Source: Caldivirga sp. (GTDB lineage Archaea > Thermoproteota > Thermoprotei > Thermoproteales > Thermocladiaceae). Taken from it: 6,055 nucleotides of DNA. Of this stretch, positions 1 to 5,034 are shown piece after piece. A model generated the notes under the pieces. The model saw only the letters and a program-made list of their open reading frames with translations, was not told where the DNA came from and did not search any database. Both the position numbers and the translations under genes were made by a program. Every line of letters begins with the position of its first letter. The first letter of the stretch is position 1. Location: assembly GCA_028275645.1 (NCBI GenBank), contig JAPWUH010000073.1, forward strand, positions 1 to 6,055, written 5' to 3'.

Positions 1-993
1 GCTAAGGCTGTTGCTAATGAGAGTGGTGCTAACTTCATTGCTGTTAGGGGTCCTGAAATACTAAGCAAGTGGTTCGGCGAATCAGAAAAAGCAATAAGAG
101 AAATATTCAAAAAAGCAAGAATGGCAGCACCATGCGTAGTATTCTTCGACGAAATAGACGCAATAGCACCAGCAAGAGGGTATAGGATAGATAGTGGGGC
201 AACGGATAGGATCGTTAACCAAATACTCGCAGAGATGGATGGAATAGCCCCACTGCGTAACGTCGTAGTAATAGCGGCAACGAATAGGCCAGACATACTT
301 GACCCAGCATTACTGAGACCCGGTAGATTCGACAGGATAATATACGTACCACCACCTGATAGAGATGCCATACTTGAGATACTGAAGGTACACACTAGGA
401 GGGTTAAGCTATCCAGTGACGTTAATATCCAGGAGCTGGCCGAGACCATTAGGGTTTTATCGGCTGAGAGGGCTCTTACCCAACTTAACATTAGAGCTCA
501 TGAATTTAAGAGCAAGGTTAGCGATGCAGTGGAGTCGGCCTTAAGTGAAATTGAGGGTCATAGTGACGTTAATAGGGGTGAGGTGGCTAAGTTAACTGAG
601 GCGCTTAACCACGTCAAGGCCATGTTAACCAGTAGTGATTTCAAGGGCAACAGCGGGTTGAGGACCATGGCCAATATAGTTAAGGCGCTTGCCGATGTAT
701 TTGAGAACGCCAACAGCAGTCAATTACTGGGTAATGGCCTTGAGCCGCTTAGGGAGTTTAAACTATATGTGTCACTCTACACTGGGGCTGACATAGCAGC
801 TATCGTTAGGGAGGCTTCCATGATGGCGCTTAGGGAGGCCATTACATCAACTAAAATGCCATCAGACGTTGCAGTAACCATGAGGCACTTCCAAGTAGCC
901 TTCCAGAGGGTTCAACCATCATTAAGCGTTGAGGTGCTTAGAAAGTACGATGAAATGTCAAGGATGCTCAGTAGAGTTATTAGAGGCCTATAA
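1..993 (+). CDS. cdc48: Cdc48/VAT-like AAA ATPase, C-terminal part with D2 module (5' end outside window)
   Basis: The frame is open from base 1 and gives 330 residues. Cdc48/VAT ATPases form hexamers that use ATP to pull and unfold proteins in the cytosol, often feeding the proteasome. Visible in fragment numbering: a post-Walker A helix (AKAVANESG, 1-9), the pore loop KWFGESE with W24-F25, Walker B VVFFDE (46-51), the sensor-1 Asn in AATNRPD (N95) and arginine fingers R106 and R109 in LLRPGRFD. The lid subdomain ends with YTGADI and IVREA (about 260-271) and the RHF segment typical of the Cdc48 D2 C-terminus. Walker A, D1 and the N domain lie upstream of the window. Odd features: about 105 extra residues (roughly 149-259) separate the first lid helix (IQELAE) from YTGADI, where relatives have about five. 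The Ile codons change from almost all ATA before the insert to mixed after it. The protein ends R-G-L, so there is no penultimate Tyr of the proteasome-docking type. The family call is very safe; a Cdc48 paralogue is possible. Confidence 0.95.
   Translation, partial: AKAVANESGANFIAVRGPEILSKWFGESEKAIREIFKKARMAAPCVVFFDEIDAIAPARGYRIDSGATDRIVNQILAEMDGIAPLRNVVVIAATNRPDILDPALLRPGRFDRIIYVPPPDRDAILEILKVHTRRVKLSSDVNIQELAETIRVLSAERALTQLNIRAHEFKSKVSDAVESALSEIEGHSDVNRGEVAKLTEALNHVKAMLTSSDFKGNSGLRTMANIVKALADVFENANSSQLLGNGLEPLREFKLYVSLYTGADIAAIVREASMMALREAITSTKMPSDVAVTMRHFQVAFQRVQPSLSVEVLRKYDEMSRMLSRVIRGL
445..777 (+). other. Helical insertion inside the D2 lid subdomain of the Cdc48-like ATPase
   Basis: This stretch codes for about 111 residues that occupy the place of the short turn (about five residues, K-T-E-G-Y type) between the first lid helix and the TGAD helix in usual Cdc48 D2 modules. 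It is rich in Ala, Leu, Glu, Lys and Ser, has no Cys or Trp, and shows heptad-like hydrophobic spacing, for example F-V-V-L-I in [18 protein letters not shown] and V-L-L-V-L in [17 protein letters not shown] third helix probably covers [16 protein letters not shown] infer a helical hairpin or small bundle projecting from the ring. The reading frame is intact across both junctions. Function unknown. Confidence 0.75.
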
Positions 994-1001
994 TTTAGGT
1001 C
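985..1001 (+). other. Small stem-loop over the cdc48 stop codon
   Basis: GGCCTA (985-990) can pair with TAGGTC (996-1001) through six pairs, one of them G-T, leaving a five-base loop TAATT that contains the TAA stop. No T-run follows, so it does not look like an intrinsic terminator. A role in mRNA ends or processing is possible, but such a short stem can arise by chance. Confidence 0.25.
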
Positions 1002-1063
1002 ATCTGAGGCCGGCTTCACCAATAGCCTGCATGTACCACCCAGTAGTCTTCATAGTGTAATGC

Positions 1064-1069
1064 TTTAAA
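1064..1069 (+). promoter_or_regulatory. Probable TATA box for proC
   Basis: TTTAAA is centred 24.5 bases before the TTG at 1091. That is the spacing expected if transcription begins at or next to the start codon (leaderless mRNA). The two other boxes in this window show the same spacing. It lies in the 97-base gap after the cdc48 stop, which suggests proC is transcribed on its own. Confidence 0.55.
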
Positions 1070-1090
1070 GCGAGTGGTTGCTGGAGCTGG

Positions 1091-1945
1091 TTGGGTGGTT
1101 TTATTGCCAAGTACGCAGTAGTCGGCTTAGGTAAAATAGGTACAGCGATAGCCAAGGCGCTATTGAAGATGGGGGTTCAAAGTAATGAAATAGCTGGGTC
1201 GGTTAAAAGTGAACGTGGGTTGAGGAGAATTCAGGGGGAGTTGCCGGGAATCAGTGTAATTCTCAGCAATAGGGAGCTTGTTAAGGATGCTGAAGTTGTT
1301 ATCCTGGCGGTTAAACCCAGGCAAGTCTTCGACGTAATCAGGGACATTGGGATGTTGCTTGATAGCTCCAAGCTACTCATATCAGTGGTTGCAGGCTTAT
1401 CAACAAGGGTGCTGGGTAGGTTCACCAGGGCTAGGGTTATTAGGGCCATGCCCAACATATCAATACTAGAGGGTTCGGGGGTAACAGCAGTTTCAAGAGG
1501 ACCCAGGGCTACGGACCTAGACGTTGACTTCACCTGCAGTCTGTTCAACACCGTTGGTAAGTGTTACCTTGTTGATGAGGAGTACATGAACGCCATAACC
1601 GCCTTAAGTGGTTCAGGGCCTGCCTACATAGCCATGATTGCTGAGGCCCTCTGGGAGGCTGGTATACTCGTGGGCTTACCATCAGACTTGGCCTGGTCCC
1701 TCTCAATAGACGTCATCGAGTCTGGGGCTAAGTTACTCAACTCCAGGAAGCCCTGGGAGATAGTGAGTGATGTAGCTACCCCAGGTGGTGTAACCATAAG
1801 TGGTATTAAGTATGCTGAGGAGAGGGGCCTTAAAGGCCTACTGATGGGTATTGTTGAGTCAGCATACAAAAGAAGTATAGAGGTCCAGAGGATTATTGAG
1901 GATGCTATAGAAAATAATCTTCATGACTCAGTAAGTGGTAAGTAA
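1091..1945 (+). CDS. proC: Pyrroline-5-carboxylate reductase
   Basis: This is a cytosolic NAD(P)H-dependent enzyme that reduces 1-pyrroline-5-carboxylate to proline, the last step of proline synthesis. The 284 residues are close to the usual family length of about 270-280. Visible: Rossmann motif VGLGKIG (11-17), the NAD(P)-domain segment ILAVKP (71-76), RAMPN (118-122) at the inter-domain region, and the C-terminal dimerisation domain with LSGSGPAY (172-179) and ATPGGVT (229-235), all characteristic of ProC. The start is TTG: the frame has a stop at 1058-1060 and no ATG or GTG before the Rossmann strand. TTG lies 24.5 bases after a TTTAAA box; a GGAG at 1083-1086 is four bases upstream and could serve as a ribosome site if the mRNA has a leader. 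No proA or proB gene is nearby, so the source of the substrate cannot be told from this window. Confidence 0.95.
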   Translation: MGGFIAKYAVVGLGKIGTAIAKALLKMGVQSNEIAGSVKSERGLRRIQGELPGISVILSNRELVKDAEVVILAVKPRQVFDVIRDIGMLLDSSKLLISVVAGLSTRVLGRFTRARVIRAMPNISILEGSGVTAVSRGPRATDLDVDFTCSLFNTVGKCYLVDEEYMNAITALSGSGPAYIAMIAEALWEAGILVGLPSDLAWSLSIDVIESGAKLLNSRKPWEIVSDVATPGGVTISGIKYAEERGLKGLLMGIVESAYKRSIEVQRIIEDAIENNLHDSVSGK

Positions 1946-1947
1946 AG

Positions 1948-1956
1948 TTTTATCTT
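1948..1956 (+). terminator. Possible T-rich termination signal after proC
   Basis: TTTTATCTT begins three bases after the proC stop codon. Pyrimidine/T-rich tracts right after genes commonly end transcription in archaea. A five-base pairing GTAAG (1938-1942) with CTTAC (1954-1958) is weak. The signal is plausible because the next gene has its own TATA box. Confidence 0.35.
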
Positions 1957-2002
1957 ACTAATAGGGAAAGCATTAAAACATGAGGTGCTATTTATGATAA
2001 TA

Positions 2003-2059
2003 GTCAATAAAAATCGTATCTCAACATTTAAGTGTTAGGTTTCTAGTTTGTCAATAAAA
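2003..2059 (+). repeat. Direct repeat of ten bases and a near-palindrome in the proC-methyltransferase gap
   Basis: GTCAATAAAA occurs at 2003-2012 and again at 2050-2059, 47 bases apart. Between them lies AACATTTAAGTGTT (2023-2036), which matches its own reverse complement at 12 of 14 positions. The group sits upstream of the TATA box at 2074, so an operator or activator site is conceivable, but A/T-rich intergenic DNA produces such matches readily. The rest of this gap of about 158 bases holds no gene that I can see. Confidence 0.3.
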
Positions 2060-2073
2060 CCATGTGGGCTATG

Positions 2074-2081
2074 TTTTAAAA
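2074..2081 (+). promoter_or_regulatory. Probable TATA box for the methyltransferase gene
   Basis: TTTTAAAA is centred 26.5 bases before the ATG at 2104 but only 17.5 bases before the in-frame ATG at 2095. The usual TATA-to-start distance of about 25-26 bases therefore supports a leaderless transcript beginning at 2104. Confidence 0.6.
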
Positions 2082-2103
2082 CTCCCCCTTACTAATGCTT
2101 AAC

Positions 2104-2766
2104 ATGCCGTACGACGTACCATATGTACCAACTCCAGAGGTTGTCGTACGGAGGATGCTACAGGTCAGTGGTGTAAGGCCCGGCGAGGTTGTTTATGATC
2201 TTGGTTGTGGTGACGGTAGAATAGTTATAATGGCGGCTAAGGAGTTTGGCGCCAGGGCCGTGTGCGTTGAGATAAGGAATGACCTTTATGAGCAAACCCT
2301 CAGAAGGGTTAAGGAACTCAACCTTGAGAACGTGGTTAAGGTTATTCACGGCAACTTCTTTGAGGTTCCAATAGGCGACGCCGATGTGGTAACCATGTAC
2401 CTACTAACCAGTGTTAACCAAATGCTCAGGCCTAAACTCGAAAGGGAGTTGAGACCAGGGACCAGGGTTGTTAGCCACGATTTCGAGGTTCCAGGTTGGA
2501 AACCCCTACTGGCCGAGGACGTTTACGAGGAGTGGAGGAGCCACAAGATATACCTATATAAGATACCTGGTGCTGAAATACCAATACCTAACCAAGTCCA
2601 GGTTAATATACCCAGTGAGTACTCTGATGTTGCCAAGCTGCTTGATGGACGTAGGTCGATAGAGGAGATAGCTGAGAAGACAGGCTTAACCATGAGGAGG
2701 GTTAGGGAAATTATTAGTGAACTAGAGAAGCTGGGGGTTGTTAAGGAGGTTAAGGTCATTAAATAG
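2104..2766 (+). CDS. aKMT: aKMT-like protein-lysine methyltransferase with C-terminal winged-helix-like domain
   Basis: A class I SAM-dependent methyltransferase of 220 residues. The N-terminal ~155 residues closely resemble, from memory, the Sulfolobus aKMT protein-lysine methyltransferase, which modifies Cren7 and many other proteins. Visible: the opening VPYVPTPEVVVRRML (5-19), motif I VYDLGCGDGRI (30-40), the acidic end of strand 2 (E56), NFFEV (84-88), TMYLLTSVNQML (97-108), and PGTRVVSHDFEV (118-129) followed by W132. Sulfolobus aKMT is about 160 residues and ends near the strand equivalent to KIYLYKI (148-154). Here about 65 residues follow, and 172-220 reads as a winged helix: DVAKLLDGRRSIEEIAEKTG then TMRRVREIISELEKLGVV. 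The extension may bind nucleic acid or a partner; this is inference. The start at 2104 is chosen over 2095 because of TATA spacing and the conserved opening. The exact substrate is unknown. Confidence 0.85.
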   Translation: MPYDVPYVPTPEVVVRRMLQVSGVRPGEVVYDLGCGDGRIVIMAAKEFGARAVCVEIRNDLYEQTLRRVKELNLENVVKVIHGNFFEVPIGDADVVTMYLLTSVNQMLRPKLERELRPGTRVVSHDFEVPGWKPLLAEDVYEEWRSHKIYLYKIPGAEIPIPNQVQVNIPSEYSDVAKLLDGRRSIEEIAEKTGLTMRRVREIISELEKLGVVKEVKVIK

Positions 2767-2814
2767 GTGCCCTAGCGGCCACATTAAGGTTAAGGATTAA
2801 ACCTAGAGTAAAAG

Positions 2815-2822
2815 TTAAAATA
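2815..2822 (+). promoter_or_regulatory. Probable TATA box for the deoxyhypusine synthase operon
   Basis: TTAAAATA, preceded by the A/G-rich stretch TAAAAG that could act as a TFB recognition element, is centred 25.5 bases before the ATG at 2844. This fits a leaderless transcript that would carry the deoxyhypusine synthase gene and the two overlapping genes after it. The 77-base gap also contains a weak five-base inverted repeat, AGGTT (2787-2791) and AACCT (2800-2804). Confidence 0.6.
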
Positions 2823-2843
2823 CCCACATCAAACACGCACATC

Positions 2844-3830
2844 ATGATTCATGAGGAGAAGGTTTCTGATGCTGAACTGGGTGCTGAGTCGATTAAGGAT
2901 CTTATCGAGTCGTACAACCTAATCGGCGGTTTCATGGCCAGGAACCTTTACGACGCAGCGAATATACTTAAGTCAATGTACAGCGACCCAGACGTAACAG
3001 TAATACTCTCCTTCACGGCTAACCTAGTATCCACGGGGCTTAGGGGGATTTTAAGGGGGATTATTGAGAGGGGGTTGGTGGACGTAGTCATAACCACGGC
3101 TGGTACGGTGGATCATGACGTTGCTAAGTCCCTTGGGGGAGTTTACTTTAAGGGTTCGTTCGATGTTGATGACTCTGAACTTCTGGATAAGGGGATCCAC
3201 AGGATAGGTAACGTGTTCGTCAGGAGGGAGCACTATGGGCCATTGGTTGAGAAGGCAGTCCACGCAACCCTAAGCCGAGTTAACAGGGATGAAATTGGTG
3301 TGAGGGAACTCCTGTGGCTAATGGCTGATGAACTGGATGACTCCTCGTTGATAAAGGCCGCCAAAAGGGCATGTGTACCAATTTACATACCTGGCTTCGT
3401 GGATGGTGCCTTCGGTACGGCAATACTAACCTTCAATGAGGTTCAGAGGGCTAGGAGTGGGGGTAGGAGGGTTAACGTTAATGTGCTTAGGGATGAGGAG
3501 GAGTTGATGAACATAGTCTACTCAAGTAAGAAACTAGGTGCTGTGGTGATTGGTGGGGGCATTAGCAAACACCACGTCATATGGTGGAGCCAGTTTAAGG
3601 GCGGTTTAGACTACGTAGTTTACCTAACCACGGCAACGGAGTGGGATGGATCCCTGAGTGGTGCTAGGCCTAAGGAGGCTATTAGCTGGGGTAAGGTTAA
3701 GCCGAGTGCCATGTCGACATTTGTTATTGCCGATGCGACAATAACGGTGCCAATACTGTTCAACTACATAGCCTCTGAGATTAAATTCAGGAGTAGGAAT
3801 ATGGGTGTCTACCCATGGAGCTGCCAATAG
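2844..3830 (+). CDS. dys: Deoxyhypusine synthase
   Basis: This cytosolic enzyme uses NAD+ and spermidine to put an aminobutyl group on one lysine of translation factor aIF5A, the first step of hypusine formation; it is essential where tested. The 328 residues match the normal family length. Visible: SFTANLVSTGLRG (56-68) and VVITTAGTVDHD (81-92) of the NAD/spermidine site, PGFVDGAFG (183-191), GGGISKHH (237-244) with the His pair that includes the equivalent of human H288, and EWDGSLSGARPKEAISWGK (266-284). K284 corresponds to the catalytic Lys329 of the human enzyme. No key residue appears missing. The ATG at 2844 follows a TATA-like box by 25.5 bases, consistent with a leaderless start. The last 16 bases overlap the next gene, so the two are probably cotranscribed and translationally coupled. 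The aIF5A gene is not in the window. Confidence 0.96.
   Translation: MIHEEKVSDAELGAESIKDLIESYNLIGGFMARNLYDAANILKSMYSDPDVTVILSFTANLVSTGLRGILRGIIERGLVDVVITTAGTVDHDVAKSLGGVYFKGSFDVDDSELLDKGIHRIGNVFVRREHYGPLVEKAVHATLSRVNRDEIGVRELLWLMADELDDSSLIKAAKRACVPIYIPGFVDGAFGTAILTFNEVQRARSGGRRVNVNVLRDEEELMNIVYSSKKLGAVVIGGGISKHHVIWWSQFKGGLDYVVYLTTATEWDGSLSGARPKEAISWGKVKPSAMSTFVIADATITVPILFNYIASEIKFRSRNMGVYPWSCQ
3801..3816 (+). promoter_or_regulatory. Perfect hairpin covering the start codon of the phosphoglycosyl transferase
   Basis: ATGGGT (3801-3806) and ACCCAT (3811-3816) are exact reverse complements separated by the four-base loop GTCT. The right arm ends in the first two bases of the ATG at 3815. The fold lies in the last codons of the deoxyhypusine synthase gene, so ribosomes finishing that gene would melt it. 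This suggests translational coupling, but in DNA this constrained by coding it may be chance. Confidence 0.4.
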
Positions 3831-4792
3831 CGGTCGCATTGTCGACGCTCGCATCTGTGATAGCAGCCTACGCAGTCCTGAAGTGCAGGTGTGCCTTAGC
3901 ACCTGATGTCCATAAACCCAGCAAGCCCCTCATACCTAAGCTAGGGGGCTTAATCATACTGGCGTACGTAACCGTTTCACTGGCCTTAACGGGGTTAGGG
4001 GGCTTAGGTATCAACCCAACCTACGGCATGGTATTCTACACAACGCCCATAGTCCTAGGCGTAATCGGCCTAGTGGACGACTTCACAAATGTCCACGAGC
4101 TACTTAGAGTGAGTGCCTCGGTGCTTTACCCACTGGCGGTGTTGGTGATTATGGGTAACTTCGACTACCTCTACTTCCCGATAATAGGACACTTCTCAAA
4201 CCCAATAGTCGTGGCTATACTGACAATCGCCTTTTACGGGGTTTTCTCAAACGCAATAAACATGATGGATGTGGTTAATGGAGTTGTACCATACTCAATG
4301 ATATTAACATCAATAATACCCCTAGCCTACTCAATAATGACAAGTAACGTTGCATTACTTCAAATGACACTGACACTACTAGTACCATCAGTGGTTTTGT
4401 TCGCGCTTAACAAATACCCGGCCAAGTTATTCAACGGTAATGGCGGCACATATGCGCTTGGTGCATTAGTCTCCGGTTTAATGCTGTACAGTGGGCTAGG
4501 TACATTAATACTGCTGGTCATGGTGCCATACGTGGTTAACGGCCTACTAATAGTGGTCAGCTCCAGGGGCATTAAGTCTAGGGAGAAGCTTAAGCCATCA
4601 ACGTACATGAACAACTACATAATATACCCGAACCTTGATGAAGGCTCAACATTAACACTAATGAAGATGATTGTAATTGATGAGCCTGGCGACGAAAGTA
4701 AAGTGGTGAAGGGATTCTACATGTTATTTAACACAGTCGCAGCCTTAACTATACTGTTATTCATTGTGCTTTATTTATTCAGGTGGGTCTGA
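3815..4792 (+). CDS. Membrane phosphoglycosyl transferase, GT4 / WecA-MraY-Alg7 superfamily
   Basis: Members move a sugar-1-phosphate from a UDP-sugar to a polyprenyl phosphate in the membrane; in archaea the product (often dolichyl-P-P-HexNAc, AglH-type) starts N-glycans. The 325 residues are hydrophobic, with about ten likely membrane helices (for example near 2-22, 44-62, 70-87, 97-114, 129-147, 155-175, 178-198, 212-228, 228-249 and 300-322). Family signatures: DVHKPSKPLIPKLGG (31-45), the Asp pair VDDF (87-90), NAINMMDVVNG (146-156) and PAKLFNGNGGTYALGA (202-217). The last normally carries Gly-Asp; here it is Gly-Asn (N209). A polar loop, SSRGIKSREKLKPSTY (249-264), stands where sugar-binding residues lie in relatives. 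The ATG at 3815 is the first start in the frame that leaves the first helix intact; it overlaps deoxyhypusine synthase by 16 bases. The donor sugar cannot be read from sequence, and a bacterial-like role is unlikely in this host. Confidence 0.85.
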   Translation: MELPIAVALSTLASVIAAYAVLKCRCALAPDVHKPSKPLIPKLGGLIILAYVTVSLALTGLGGLGINPTYGMVFYTTPIVLGVIGLVDDFTNVHELLRVSASVLYPLAVLVIMGNFDYLYFPIIGHFSNPIVVAILTIAFYGVFSNAINMMDVVNGVVPYSMILTSIIPLAYSIMTSNVALLQMTLTLLVPSVVLFALNKYPAKLFNGNGGTYALGALVSGLMLYSGLGTLILLVMVPYVVNGLLIVVSSRGIKSREKLKPSTYMNNYIIYPNLDEGSTLTLMKMIVIDEPGDESKVVKGFYMLFNTVAALTILLFIVLYLFRWV

Positions 4793-4992
4793 TGGTTAAG
4801 GCAGCATTGTACTTGACTATAGCATCATGGGCGCTCTTACTAATTGGCATTATTATACTTGGTGTCGTTGCGCGCATACTCGATAATCCATGGCTCCTCG
4901 TGGCTGTTGGTATAATTATTGTTGCCGCCTGGTCAATACTCGTGTATGGTATGGCTAGGGGCTTAGCCACTAAACGGGTTAGGCATCGTTGA
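4792..4992 (+). CDS. Small two-helix membrane protein, function unknown
   Basis: A 66-residue protein that I do not recognise. Two hydrophobic segments are clear: about residues 4-27 (AALYLTIASWALLLIGIIIL and following) and 34-56 (PWLLVAVGIIIVAAWSILVY), joined by a short ARILDN loop. The tail, RGLATKRVRHR, is strongly basic, so by the positive-inside rule both ends should face the cytoplasm. The ATG at 4792 shares its A with the TGA stop of the phosphoglycosyl transferase, a typical sign of translational coupling; an in-frame GTG at 4783 would add three residues. GGTGGG lies just upstream (4781-4786) as a partial ribosome site. Position suggests a partner or accessory subunit of the transferase, which is inference. 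Intact coding is supported by the tight overlap and the clean two-helix pattern. Confidence 0.7.
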   Translation: MVKAALYLTIASWALLLIGIIILGVVARILDNPWLLVAVGIIIVAAWSILVYGMARGLATKRVRHR

Positions 4993-5034
4993 ATCAATAT
5001 GAGTTAACGTAACGCTGTTTAACGAGTTAACGCA
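4993..5034. repeat. Short convergent gap with repeated GAGTTAACG
   Basis: The 42 bases between the convergent small membrane protein gene and GAPN contain GAGTTAACG at 5001-5009 and 5024-5032, and TTAACG three times in all. Because GTTAAC is a palindrome, the same core reads on both strands. No long T-run is visible in either direction, so how transcription ends here is not evident. Confidence 0.4.

Noticed and set aside
445..777. The Cdc48 insert as an intein or mobile insertion
   Set aside because: There is no Cys/Ser-type N-terminal splice residue, no His-Asn C-terminal pair and no flanking direct repeat. About 105 residues is also too short for most inteins. It reads as a helical domain insertion.
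994..1090. A small gene or RNA in the cdc48-proC gap
   Set aside because: No convincing short frame, no tRNA-like fold and no paired C/D box motifs were seen. Only the TATA-like box and the small hairpin over the stop codon stand out.
1231..1551. Minus-strand frame within proC
   Set aside because: It is antisense to intact proC motifs and has a Ser/Thr/Leu-rich composition typical of reversed coding DNA.
1571..1577. C-box-like TGATGA words (also near 3326) hinting at C/D box guide RNAs
   Set aside because: They are ordinary Asp/Glu codons inside conserved coding sequence, and no paired D, C' and D' boxes at the required spacing were found.
3624..3902. Minus-strand frame across the deoxyhypusine synthase/transferase junction
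   Set aside because: Both genes beneath it are well supported by catalytic motifs. The antisense translation has no recognisable domain and no promoter or ribosome site.
4783..4791. GTG at 4783 as start of the small membrane protein
   Set aside because: It is possible, but ATG at 4792 overlaps the upstream stop by one base, the usual coupled arrangement, and keeps the first helix whole. The GTG would add only M-G-L.
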